Source: Plutella xylostella
Taxonomy: Eukaryota > Arthropoda > Insecta > Lepidoptera > Plutellidae
Assembly (NCBI RefSeq): GCF_932276165.1
Contig: NC_063995.1
Location: forward strand, 9,300,001 to 9,364,000
Direction of reading: 5' to 3'
Length of the DNA: 64,000 bases
Shown here in pieces: positions 45,346-57,583 of the stretch (position 1 is its first letter; every line of letters begins with the position of its first letter). A model generated the notes under the pieces. It was not told the origin of the DNA. It saw only the letters and a list, made by a program, of their open reading frames with translations, and ran no database searches. The translations under genes and the position numbers were made by a program.

Positions 45346-45540
45346 GAGAGATCAGTAATAACACCAGATTAAATACAAGGAGTACACCTTTCATGTTCTC
45401 CAGAGTTAAGATTACATGAAGAAAAACTATATTTAAAATATGTCCTATCCTCAAACAGCTCCATAATCATTCATAGACATTAATAAAGTATCCCCTGTAT
45501 CGTTGTATTACTACACTTAATTAAATTAGACCCCATAACA

Positions 45541-45640
45541 ACTAAACTAACAACTGGATATGTTGGGGAATAAACCCGAGACCATTTATCAGAAGCCACA
45601 AAACAGATCAGTGGTCACTAAGCCACTGCCAATTAGTACC
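45541..45640 (-). mobile_element. Decayed tRNA-derived SINE fragment (weak)
   Basis: On the minus strand TGGCTTAGTGACC resembles an A-box and GGTCTCGGGTTTATTCCC a B-box, about 50 bp apart. The match is poor and no flanking duplication was found. Confidence 0.3.
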
Positions 45641-48039
45641 CTTTTAACATTTTGCTTTGTATTTATCTTAATGGCAATCCACTAGCGTGTTTTCTGTTTC
45701 GAAAACCCCTTTAGGACAAGTTATTATTCGGTGTTTTAGGTTACATTTGAAATTAGTTAATTTATGAAGGTATTAAAATTTCTTCTTTTTAAACAAACTT
45801 ATATATATTATTATGGCATAGGTAATTTTTTTGTCAGACTATAAAAAGCTAGTTCTATGAAGCAGTACACAAATAATTTACTCATAACAATACCTACGTA
45901 TCATCCTGCATATTAAAATACACGCATACCCAAAGATAGAGAACGAGGGATACAGTCAATATATTTTAATATACATTAACCAACATATTATTATAGTTAT
46001 TATTTCTCTATTCCGTTATCTCCACTCAGTACTGGGGGCAGTAAGACAGGCCCTTCGTAATGAATGACCAGAATTATTCATGAGCTCTATTCTAGTTACA
46101 ACAATTATTCACCCGACAAAAAGAAGTGTTATAAGTTTGATATGAGGTCTGCCGGTTCGATTAAAGAAACACTTTTTTTGTAGTTCGTAACAGCTATATT
46201 TATAAAATTATATTACATGTTTAAACTTTAAGCTGATTTTATTATCGTTATTTGTATCGCTGGTACACTTGCATCAACCGCAAAAATTTTGTATTTATAT
46301 AAGTACAAGGCAGGATTTCAGCAGGTATATTAATCAATCACCATTATTATTGTGCAGTTATAAATACAGAAAATAACAACTTATTATTTCTTATTCATTT
46401 CACCAAAGTACTAAATACTTTTAAAATAGCTCATTTTTCTTTTTAAAATTATCAAAGTATACAAAAATTCTGAGTGAAACAAGGTAATGGATACTTGGTA
46501 CCGGCCATGTTCCAAGGGCACACAAGGTTCCGCGGCGCACAAACGTTTCGGCTGATATTTGTGAGGGTTCCGTAATTAACGACACTTCGTTATCCTCTCC
46601 GTGTCGTCCGCCACAAGTCATCCTGTATCTTTTATGAAACCCTCGACTTTATTGCATGACCCACAAGGGCCACGGGGACAGGTTACTCCGAGGCTCAAGC
46701 TACGGTGGACAGGAACAGGCCACTATCTCCCGTTTCTGCGTTAATTAGGCTTATTATAACTCTTTGTTTATATTTACGTACCTTCTATGCTTCAGCTACA
46801 CGAATAAAACTTGAACGCAGTATGAATAGGACGTTTTTTTTAATCAATGCCACAGCATTTTTTATTTCTGTCCATTAGTTCAACTCATTATATTTATTCA
46901 TGGTATTTTCATTTGAACTTACAAAAGCAGACCACCAAGCTTTAAATACGTCCAGTTTTGTTGTTTAAAGTAAACAAAGCATGAAAAAAATTCGCTCCAT
47001 AAATAAAATTCTCTAAACACGTAATTTAAATGCTTTTGTTTGTCTTTGTAGACCCGTTTTGTGTGTGTTTGCGTTTTGTGTTTAAACACAGCGTTGTAGC
47101 CGGCAGCCGGGCGTGCGGCGGCCATAAGACCCCGTTGTCATGCCGGAGCGACGCAGAACAAATGTCCTTAGTATAATATGTTCCTGCAGTAGGTCCGCAT
47201 TCAGGACGGACCACCGCCGGCTCGCAGGTACGCCGCCAGTCATGCTATAAATAAATTAGACGGAAGCCTACGCTCTAACTAATTGGAATATGTTGTTTCG
47301 TTCTTGGCGGGTATTTGCCGGTGCCGTTATTCACGCTGCACGAGATTACGTCTGTAACTTCCTGTCAATTTGACAGCGCAATAATGCAGTGCCGCCACGG
47401 GCTCCGCGATAAAAGCTTGTTAAAACCTATCATTAAACGCTGATAATTTTGCCCAACAACCGATAATTATTGTCTGCGCACATTCGTTAGTGACACGCGC
47501 AATTACTGCGCCCATCTGATAATGGCAATGCGAAGGTAATAACGATATTATAAATCACGAGCGGTACTATAATGCGTTGTGTGCAGAAATAATACGAGTA
47601 TTGGAATTCTTATGAAGCCCGGCGTTTAGAGGAACGTGTCTCTCTTATTGGTTTTGAAATCAGCATAATGGCGCTGCGGATAGCTCGACGTGAGCAAACG
47701 TGCAGCGCTCGATGTCTCAATGTGGTCGCGATCGCGGATTCCTGCCACGCAGCCTCGTCGCATATCGATGGGCCTCCGACTCACGAATTCAAACACAGAC
47801 AAAAGATTGCAGTATCGCTCAGACGGTTACCCATGTACTGTACTTGTATATTGCTTCTCGTTGTTTGATAAAAAAATGGCTGTGTCTTTTTAGGGATTTG
47901 AGAGGGATCATAGCAGCATTTGGTATACATACATATACATAAGTACATTGTTTGCTATCATATGATATAAGTTACGTTTTGCTACAGTTAGAGGAATTTA
48001 TTGGTACTACCACTCGTAAAGTAAAGAAACAACAACAAA
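45641..48039. other. Non-coding intron stretch
   Basis: No gene, RNA or structured repeat is supported here. Confidence 0.35.
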
Positions 48040-48105
48040 CACTCAAATCTTGTACTAATGTACTCCCTTGCGGGGTAGGCAGAGGTGCATTGCTGCACCC
48101 ACTAA
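48040..48105. repeat. Dispersed repeat block (CTTGTACTAATGTACTCCCT type), copy 2
   Basis: Near-identical to the core of 36962-37110, in the same orientation. It is flanked by similar GTAAAGAAA words on both sides (ends near 48028 and 48115). Confidence 0.7.
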
Positions 48106-48349
48106 GTAAAGAAAGTATTAGTAGTATTACCTATCATTTACTAAATCATATTTAAATGAAGAATTAGCATATATCTATCTTTCTATTTTTCAAAATTGGC
48201 ACTGTAGTACTTTACGGTTATTTGCATATACAGTGTAAACGTTTTCCATCACCAGCAATAAATAATGTAATTTTGTTTTATCCACCACCGTTCAGTGGGT
48301 GTCAGCCAGGTGTCGGGGTGTCGGCGCGGTGTCCCGTGTGACAGAGTTC

Positions 48350-48455
48350 GACACGCGCCGACCGCACGACCCGTCCACGTCACGACCCGCCACGTCACAA
48401 CCCGCCACGTCACGACACGTCCACGTCACGACCCGTCACGACCCGTCTCGTCATA
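48350..48455. repeat. Minisatellite of CCACGTCACGACCCG units
   Basis: Five to six imperfect tandem copies of a 13-16-bp unit around CCACGTCACGACCCG, GC-rich in AT-rich surroundings. Confidence 0.8.
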
Positions 48456-49034
48456 GATGAATCGGATAAAAGAATCATTGACGCAAAAAATACTAGCTAT
48501 CAAATGTATCTAGTACCTATCGATTATTGAGTTGGTAGAGTATGTTACTACGTTACGTTGTCGTTCTTGTTAAATTGTAGAGAGCCTAAGATTGAACAGC
48601 TCGGTTTTGCGTTGTTTTATGGATGGTTACACATACTTCCTAAATACAGAATTTGAAATCTATACCTACCTTTTATAAGTTTTATCGAGCTACTATTCTG
48701 AAAATCGTGCGATACGAGTTAAAAGAAAACTGGCCTCGTAATAAATTACGTGGTCACAATACAATGTGACACACTGCAAGAAGTGACGCGTGACGTCACA
48801 GGGATGCTTGGTGACGTCAAGCGACGTGTGACACTTAGCGGCTGTCACCGCGGCCGGCCCTCGTCAACTAACGCCACGCACAGCCGTGAAGTGAACCAAC
48901 CACACTGTGTTAACATTTCTGACTGGATAAGTACGACATGTATAAGAGAGGAAGAAAAAATAATTTAGAAGGTTCTAGTTCGTACAGTTGAATTATATGT
49001 TTTTAGTATAAACATCTAACTTAAAAATAACCTA

Positions 49035-49360
49035 TTCTATTTTTGTTCTCAGTGGGGGTGTAAGTACATGCACCTGGCTCTTACTAGTGGAACCTTTGTG
49101 CATATCCCCAAGGACTGAACTGCCTTCCTAAGCTTGGACCATTTCCACCACGCTGGTCCACTGCGAGTTGGTGGGTTCACATATTAGATGTGCTAGATGT
49201 AGATATGGAGGTTTCCTCACGATGTTTTCCTTCACGGTAAGAGCGATGGTATACATTGTACTTATGTTCAAAGAACTCATTGGTACACGTCAGCGCCGAG
49301 ATTCGAACCCGCATCTCTGGCGTGAGAAGCCGGCGCTTACCCGACTGAGCTACTACCGCT
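49035..49360 (-). mobile_element. Full-length tRNA-derived SINE with perfect 12-bp target-site duplication
   Basis: Read on the minus strand it starts with a tRNA-like head, AGCGGTAGTAGCTCAGTCGG (A-box) and GCGGGTTCGAATCTCGGCGC (B-box). The body includes GGAAAACATCGTGAGGAAAC and a CCACGCTGG-type word, then an A-rich end. Both sides carry AAAAATAACCTA (49023-49034 and 49361-49372). The head could be mistaken for a tRNA gene, but the acceptor stem does not pair and the flanking duplication shows a retroposed element. Confidence 0.88.
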
Positions 49361-49372
49361 AAAAATAACCTA

Positions 49373-52022
49373 AAATTTTCATCGTATTGCCATAAAACTG
49401 TCTCCAGTAAGTCAAAAGCAGCATCAAGTTGCACATAATTTAAACCCTCAGCCACACCGCGTGCCGCACCTCCCTCCACACAAAGGTATGAACTTTACGA
49501 GTCTATCGACATACCCGGCCGCTTTAATAAAAACCGCTGGAGCAGTATGGGGGCACGATTCTATAAAATATGACGTCCCCATAATGGGTGCACGGATAAG
49601 GAACGTAAAAGCTGCGGCGCCGCGTTATATCTGGCGTGAGGAGCCGTTTTAGTATTTATATACTGAAATGTCACTTACGGACAGTTTCTCTGAGGGTGTC
49701 GTGGCGTCCTCGACAAGAAGACCCTCTTCGATTACCTAAAACGTAACAGTGAAAAATATTAATCATGGACATAATTTATTGGAATTTAAATAAGTAGTAA
49801 TTTATGTTTCTAATATTAAAATATAAAATAAAAAAGAGCGTTGTTTGAACTCACTTGTTTTATTTGTCAACAGAAGGAAGTAAGATTGTTTTCAAGTTTT
49901 TTAATGGTCATGTAAAAGTTATCTGAAGTAATTCAATTACAGTCTCGTTTACATGTTAGATAGAGACAGCAAGAAATCCCCCAGATAACAATTATAATTA
50001 TCTCACTATCAGCCCTGAATAAATTTTACCGTTGAGTACCTACATGTAAAACAGTTGAAAAGCGTCACCTGTCTGCGACTCGCCTACGCCTGCCCACTTC
50101 CTCACACGAGGGCGCGCGAGCTTTATAAATAAACTCTTCGCGTAGCTTTTTACACGCCAGTAATTTCGGTTACGAGTTGAAAGCTCGTCAGTATTAACGA
50201 TTGAGCTTTGTACTTTTTACCGTTATGAGCCGTTCGCTTCATTAACCCTTTGAGAGTTCAATTTACATTGTTCGAGTATTTTCACACACTGCGTGGGAAA
50301 CCCTTCGAGGGTAACAAATGAACTTTCAGGGGTGAAAAAGCGAACACACTCCACATGTAATATTAAATTAGGTGCGGTGTCCTATAAAGTTTTCGGTTGA
50401 AAGGACAAAAAAGGAGCTGCGTGACTGCAGTGCACCACCGATGTTGAGTTAAAAAGTAAAAGGAGGCATTTGTAGCGACCAGTGACCGGCGACCGGCCGT
50501 CAGTTAGGGCTCCAGTTTCAGCGCCCCATTTATTATTCACGCCGCCGCTCGGAGTCTGTTACAACGCGGTGTCTGACAACCCTTGACACTTTTCTTTTTA
50601 AAATATCCATAAATAGCCTCATTTAAAAGCTATCTTTGTTTTCTGAGTTCGAATATATAAAACAATTTTACTCGTAACAGCCGTTGTTGCTCACGGGAAG
50701 ATTCAATAGGGCTTGTCGAAAGGAATCGCAAAATAACATTTTATTTTTCAACGAAAAAACTGTAAAGAGGATGAAAGGCGAGTGTTGAATGTTCGCAAAA
50801 AGCGGCACTTACCGGCGTCGGACGAGCTCGGCCTTATCTAATCCGCGTCCGAATTAGCCCATTGTCCCGGCGTCCGATCATTATCAACACATCCGACCTA
50901 TCTTTACACTTTTACTAACGTTTTATTTGTTCACTTTGATTAATGTTTGATTCGAAAATGATTAGTGTATACTTTTGGATAGACTTTTATTTATGGTATG
51001 TATTTTACATGTAAACCTTCTTCTTCCCAATAGGAGCAGTGACAAACGTTAGTACAGTGTACTACCTACCAGTATATTATAATATATAAAGCTTTATACC
51101 TTAAGTAACCGTTGAATATAAGCCTATATATTTGTAACCTGATAGGCTTATATAATCCTAGAAATTGACGGATTCCCAGTGACGGCAAATACTAAACTTA
51201 CATTCTTTAGATTTTTTAAAAATTTCGTACATATACATTACTATTCATATACACCAACATAATGTGAATGTTCTGCGACTAAATTTGTCGCTTCGCTCCT
51301 CTTCAAAGGACCTAGGGTCGTCCTTCTGAAAAACCGCAGCAAAAGAAAAATACTTAATCGAATTTAGCGCAAGTTTGCAAGTTCCCAGATTCAATTAGAA
51401 GATACGCGCCGGCGCCGAGTCGCTCTCAGTTACCAACTGTTTCTCAACTGTATTTTCTCCTTATAATTTATATTAAGTATTCATTTCAATATTATATTCT
51501 TTCTTGGTTTTTAAATCGGAGCATAGAAAGCATAAACAACGCATACGCTTAGTTTATATGATCTTAGAAAATGACACACGCACACAGAGTTGTTTTCATC
51601 AAGTTAAGATAATGGGTACGCCCCATTAATGTTCTCCTAAGCTAAATAAGAATGGTCTAATATGTTCAATATTGATAAATAATGGATTCGGTATAAAACA
51701 TTTCACCCAACTGCGCAGTAATCAGTGATGAATGGTGGAATAATAGCGGCTAATGATTCTCAAATAAATAGAAATTTACTCTAATTATGCGCCTGTCTCA
51801 TATACAAATTCTGTAAATAAATATGTTCGCATGTACAAAAATCGTTAATTATGATGATCATTCACAACTTAGCTCAGCCCACTATTCAATCGAGCTTCCC
51901 TGGCTTGGTGTGGCGTCAAGCATACTGGATCATGTGATGCTTGATAAACCTTCGTCATTAGGAAACGGGCAAGCTTGACCGGAAAACCCATATACATACA
52001 CACACATATCTGAGCATAATCA
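49373..52022. other. Non-coding intron stretch
   Basis: No exon is supported. The GC-rich patch at 49440-49650 has a donor-like AAAG|GTATGA at 49485, but no matching acceptor and frame could be fixed. Confidence 0.35.
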
Positions 52023-52217
52023 TCCTAACTAATATTATAAATGCGAAAGTAACTGTGTCTGTCTGTTACTCTTTTACGCCAAAACTACTGAACGGATTTG
52101 AATGAAATTTGGTATACATAGGGTCTAGACCCTGAGAAAGGACACAGGCTACTTTTTATCCCGGAATTCCCACGGAAAAACTTTTTAAGGCGAAGCGAAG
52201 CTCGCGGGAACAGCTAG
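52023..52217 (+). mobile_element. Non-autonomous Helitron-like element, copy 2
   Basis: Same ends as the copy at 41217-41431 (TCCTAACTAATATT...CAGCTAG), again inserted between A and T. It has only two GTCT units. Confidence 0.85.
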
Positions 52218-52477
52218 TTTTGATATACAGTACCGACATGCATCAACAGCAACATCAATGGTGGACATTAATCTATTCGATCTCGGCGCAGTGCGCGTGG
52301 CTGCAGCTAATTAATGACAGCTCCGACACAAGATATTGCGGTGTGTTGTGACTTGCGGCCGTGTTCGGAGTCGGGATAGATTGCCACGTCCGTGAATGCC
52401 GTCTCCGGGAAACAGCCCAAGTGTATCTGTTCCAATTTGAGGTATATCCATAGTTCTCTACTATAAATCTATGTACT

Positions 52478-52620
52478 ATAATAATAAATAATAATAATAT
52501 GTGGGGGCAACTCACACACGGCCATCCGACCCCAAGCTAGGCAGACCCTGTGTTATGGTACTACAAAATCTTACTAGGTAGACTTACAACACAGAAAAAA
52601 TTCGTAAAAAAATTTAACCG
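52478..52620 (-). mobile_element. LINE 3' end fragment
   Basis: It has an AATAATAAATAATAATAATA tail on its left side and the CTAGGCAGACCCTGTGTTAT motif near 52536, like 22383-22690. No coding sequence is seen. Confidence 0.55.
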
Positions 52621-54008
52621 TTCAACCTATATTTGTAGTGAAATAATAATACACCATGTTATGAAATAATAGAAAGAATTTCTCGCCGAAAATTTCTCTC
52701 TAAACGTAGCACCTGCAATTTTAAACTCGAGCTACTGATGAAAATACTGATGGCGAGCTCACCTCCTGGGAGACATCAGGCGGGGGGTATTCCGGGGACT
52801 ACCCACAAGTAATCAGCTGAGAATAGGCACCCGGGGTGAACTGTGCCGTGTGTTCCACCTGCTTTTATTATTACAGCCATTGAGCTAATTTTTTATGATA
52901 CTGCTCTCTTTGGTGTTGTATTTTGTTTATCTTTGTATCTTAATACTCTGATGATTTCAAATATTCTCTGGCTATAATTGCCTCTTTAGCTCATTTGTAT
53001 TATTTACCCGAATCACCGTTGCCTAGCCTTGACACGTGTCTTTTTTATCGTTATTTATTATTTATATATTAGCGTCTAAAGTAGCGTTCATGTAGTGTTA
53101 CGCCGAAGATACGCAACGATGATCTGATACAGGGAAATTATATAATTATGGAATCAGCTTATCATTTCCATGTCGTGTCGGTAAATCCGGAGTAGGGTCT
53201 ATAGGTATAATTAACACACATCATAGAAATTATGACCATTGTTAATAGCATCTATCTAGTGATCCCTCTGACTATTGAGAATTGTGGGTAGGTATATTCA
53301 GTCTAGCCAGATAATAGTCTTCAGTGTTATATTTATAGTGTGAGGAAACTGACACTAAAAGCTTTTTCCGAAGATTGCAGCACCACAAAGGGTGTCTTTG
53401 ATACAATAGAGATCACCCGTCAGCGGACGACTTGTTCGTTATTAATAATTATGCTTTCATCAGCGCGCTATGTATAGAGACGTTTGTATAACTTTGAGCA
53501 AAAGTTTAAAGAAATTCTTCAGTGTAGTAGTTTCTAAATACCTATGTACATATACTTACATGTATATGTACATTTAAAAAAAAACTGGATAGACTATGCA
53601 CGAATTTTAGATGTTGTGATCTTTTTGGTGGCTTTAGGCACATGATTATAGAAAAGATAGTTAATATTTGGCTAGTGTGATAGGATATGGAGTGATGCAT
53701 ACAGTGTAGTCAGTATGCAAGTAGTTTCATATTTGGTTAGTTACTAATGTATCTATGCACGTATATAACCTCACCACACTACATAATATAATTTTTGCAT
53801 ATTAACTGGCAACCCTGTGTGAAATCTATATTTAGACAGCGTTTTTCCGTTACTTCCCATTAACAAATACCTACCACCCGGCCAGGGCAGGCTAATGAAT
53901 GTTTATAGGGGTGCCAACGTGAAAACAATTCCCCGAGGCAATTTACTGTGCCTCGGGCTAATTCGTTACCATGAATACGAGTTCTAGGTACAAAAAGTAA
54001 GCACCTAA
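52621..54008. other. Non-coding intron stretch
   Basis: Nothing clearly recognisable. A GC-richer piece at about 52745-52860 may be part of the adjacent LINE remnant. Confidence 0.3.
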
Positions 54009-54156
54009 GTGCCAATTTCTCCATTATCGGTTATCTAACCGACAGGGATTGATTTATAAATTAAACGTCATATCCATATAAAATTCATGACAGATGTGTC
54101 AAAAGTTAACCACTACTCCCTGGTTATGCTCTAACCGAGAAAGGAGAAATTGGCAC
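54009..54156. mobile_element. Short MITE (GTGCCAATTT family), copy 2
   Basis: Same ends as 39232-39368, with the interior in opposite orientation. It is flanked by TAA at 54006-54008 and 54157-54159. Confidence 0.85.
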
Positions 54157-54207
54157 TAAAGGTGCAAATCGGCGGCGGAAGACTGGTATGGAACGTCACT
54201 ACAGGGG

Positions 54208-54270
54208 GTCACTCTATATGACGAAAAACGAATTTCTCTTGTTCGTTCGTTTTTTGTCATTATAGAGTAA
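54208..54270. repeat. Short foldback related to the GGGGTCACT TIR family
   Basis: GTCACTCTATATGACGAAAA pairs with TTTTTTGTCATTATAGAGT about 30 bp downstream. The motif also occurs near 28669 and resembles the ends of 35418-35755. Confidence 0.5.
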
Positions 54271-57200
54271 GTAAGTAACTTTTCTAGATATAGAAACTAG
54301 GAAGGTTACTTTCAAGGTACAGTCTGGGCCAACGAAACTGGACTGCCTAGTGTAGCTCTTTCTAAACCGATCGCAAATACATATTTGACATAATAATACA
54401 CTCACGTGCAAAGAAACAGTTCCACTTACAAAATGCAGACACCAAATGGCCCCAATCTTTTAAAATATTTGATGGAAAATTTGAACAAAATATTTACGTT
54501 TTTAATTGGTAATTTTCTGATGCACCGTTCCATGTACTTAAATATTGCAGAAGGCGTCATAAAGTTACTTTTTTTCGTTTAGGGGTAATTTGGTGATTCA
54601 CTTTTTCATCGTTCGTCAGTATATATCGATTTAAGTTAGGTACACGTTTAGAACATTAATTAGGAGTTCTAATCTCAGCCAGTCGTAATCTAATCACCGT
54701 CATATATCGTAAGCTAAAAGCCTATTGATCCTGCAGATCGGAGAATCAGGAGTATATTGCAGCTATTCAATGATAATTATTTGTAATTGTGATGTGATGA
54801 TATGTACATATATTATGTATATATTTATATATGTATAAACAAAAATCTCTGCGAAATTGCTCAGATGACGGGTAATTTACCTGCGACCAAGGATGTTATA
54901 TACTGATAATCTCCCACCCTGTACAATTTTTAACGGAATTTCTAAATTCCGAAACCCGGATTAAATATAAATTAAGAGCAGCCCAAAAAACGTTTTAATG
55001 ATCCTTGCCTATTAATTGTGTGGGCTTAGCACTCTGAGTTTATTATAAAGCGAAAGAATTTAATTAATGAAATTTCAATTTACATGACGTGAAATTATTT
55101 TAAATTTAAAAATATATACCTATAGGTACATATTTTTTTTACTTGGCGTTTCAGTGATACACAAGAGGCAGTCGGCATACCGACAATCACTGACTGTTCA
55201 GGGTTCGCCGGAGGTAGTACGATTGATAGGTATTTTTTCTGTAAACAGCTCCCTACAAGTATGCATTACAATTTGTCAACCCGAAAAAAGTAAAGCAAGG
55301 TTTAAACTACTTTAAACGATTAAATATCAACAGTTTTACAAACCCAAAGATCGAATACAATATAGATCTATTATTTACACATTATTCTAAATACTACTAC
55401 CACATACAGTAACAGTAACAATGAATAATCCCAGCGGGCTTCAAGTTTAAGGTACTTTTGAATACAAATAGAGCTCTTTGTTCTAAAGTCTAAAGCAAAA
55501 TAGGAATTCGTTATCATGAACTCGCCTAATGTGAACAAACGCGCCGCTCTCTATTTATGTATCGGGGGTTCCCCTCTGCAGCACTTTACTAACGTATTTT
55601 AAGAATTAACTTTTAATAAAAACAAACCTGAATATTTCAACAGCGTAACCTAATTTTGTTGGAGTATTTTTTCCGCCACTACTGCCTTAAAATACGGATA
55701 AAGTGTAAAAAGCTTGTTTGGAGGCTGACTTCTTTATGAAGTCCATCCGCCCATATTTTATTCAAACGAAGTTGCGGAGTGGCAAATGAATCTAGGTGCG
55801 ATGAAGCTTCCGGTAGGTATGAGTTACATCGCCGTTACAAGAGTGCTTGAACAACAAAGAATTCGCGTTCCTCCCGATTGCCTCTGTAAATTATACTTTA
55901 TCATAGGGTGTATATCATAAACTATATTTTGTATACGACTGGCTAACCCTGGCCTGGGTAGTCAGCGATAGACGCTAATGTGAATGGCCAATTCTTTCAG
56001 TATTTTTTCGCAATACCGAAGATATATTATTTGTCACATTCCGTCTCGAAATAGTGTGTCTAAGTACTAACATCGAGTGGTGAATGGTACTGCAATGGAG
56101 CCACGTCTACAAGAGGGCTAGTGACGAAATATTGTTCTATTGGTATTTACTTCTAAATACATTCTGTGTAAAAAGTAGCGGGAAAAGATCAATGATACAA
56201 AAAATGCTCTGTATTCATCCAAATTTATTTTATCACCAGATTAATTAATTAAGATTTGGATAATTCGTTGGCATATATGTATCATTTTTGAATAATATCT
56301 GCATGTTTCACTTTAAGATCATGTTTTGCAGTCATTAACTGACTGATTGTTTGTAATTATATTTACACTTCAATGAATAATAAACAATAGATGACTTTTA
56401 TCCAGACAACAATTTATCAGCTCATCTACTACTGATGTGCTATTTAAAATATTATAGGAAGATAAATCTGGGCTAAAAAATCTGCTGACTCGCCAGCCAG
56501 AGAGGCAAAAACTTACACGAAGTTCACAAAAAAATACTCTTACTCTTTTTCAAGAAGAACGCGGCATTTATTATGAAAGTGGCTAAATTACAGTTTTATT
56601 GAGTTCATTGAAACTGAAAAAGCTCACTCTGTTTATAAAAAAAGAAACTAACGATCCAACTCTTTTTCTACTTCAAAGTGTTTCAAGACGAGAAATTGAA
56701 AAGAATACTTTTTGTAAAACTTAGCATCGAGGAATATTGAAAAGGAACTAATTACAATAAAATAATAACAAGAACGGTGGCACGGAGCTTTCTTAGAAAT
56801 AACATGAACTATATAGCGATGCCAGTTGATTTGATTTCTAAACACCTAATTGAAAATCAGGTGAAATAATGAAGTTAAATGTCAGAATCCAGAGGCCCAT
56901 CGGTGCGTCGCTATGTACTGCTTTATTTTTCACATATTTTTCAGGGTCATGTCATAAAAAATAAGAAAAATAACGGAGTGCGGCGCTCATAGGCCTCGCC
57001 TTCATGTGGAAAACAATTAAGAGATAAACCAAAATATTATAATTGAAAAAGCATAGAAAGTTTATATTACCTTACTAATAAAAAACCTGCTAACGTCAAG
57101 TTAAGAAGAACTTGAGTATGGAATGCAGCGTATTCACGAGCATATTCACATGCACCAACTGTCAATAAGTAAACAATCATGCTGTCTTTGCATCATGATC

Positions 57201-57442
57201 GTGAGACTGCGACGAGCATATAATAAGACTGTGACTCAATTGTATTAATTTTTGTACATAAATGAGAATCACGTCTCTGTAAGTAGTGGTGCCGCGACGG
57301 AGTTCACTCGGTGTCGCGGCGAGCTGTGAGCCACGCCTGGTGGGGCACGGTCTCACGCCTCCACGCGTTTCTGCGACCCTGGTGCATTCCTTTATAGGTT
57401 AAATGATTCTGTTATTGTGATCATTTCAATATGTACTGTACT
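54271..57442. other. Non-coding intron stretch
   Basis: No supported features in these 3.2 kb. Confidence 0.35.
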
Positions 57443-57583
57443 ATACAGAGTGTTGCAAAAGTGGTGTAGTAAGTCGAAATACTCTCAATTTTGTTGTTCA
57501 AATAAAAAAACACCATAGTGTTTCTATGGAGAAGAAAAAGTTGGCTAGAATGATCACCCCTTTTCGGCTTACATTTTATAGTT
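57443..57583. mobile_element. Foldback family F, copy 6 (degenerate)
   Basis: It reads CTATACAGAGTGTTGCAAAA, then GTTTCTATGGAGAAG, then CCCCTTTTCGGCTTACATTT. It is recognisable only by these ends and core. Confidence 0.5.

Noticed and set aside
49288..49360. A tRNA gene on the minus strand (A- and B-boxes present)
   Set aside because: The acceptor stem ends do not pair, the anticodon stem has a mismatch, and the sequence continues into a SINE body with flanking duplication.
57290..57375. Possible coding exon in a GC-rich patch
   Set aside because: No paired acceptor and donor with a consistent frame could be identified.
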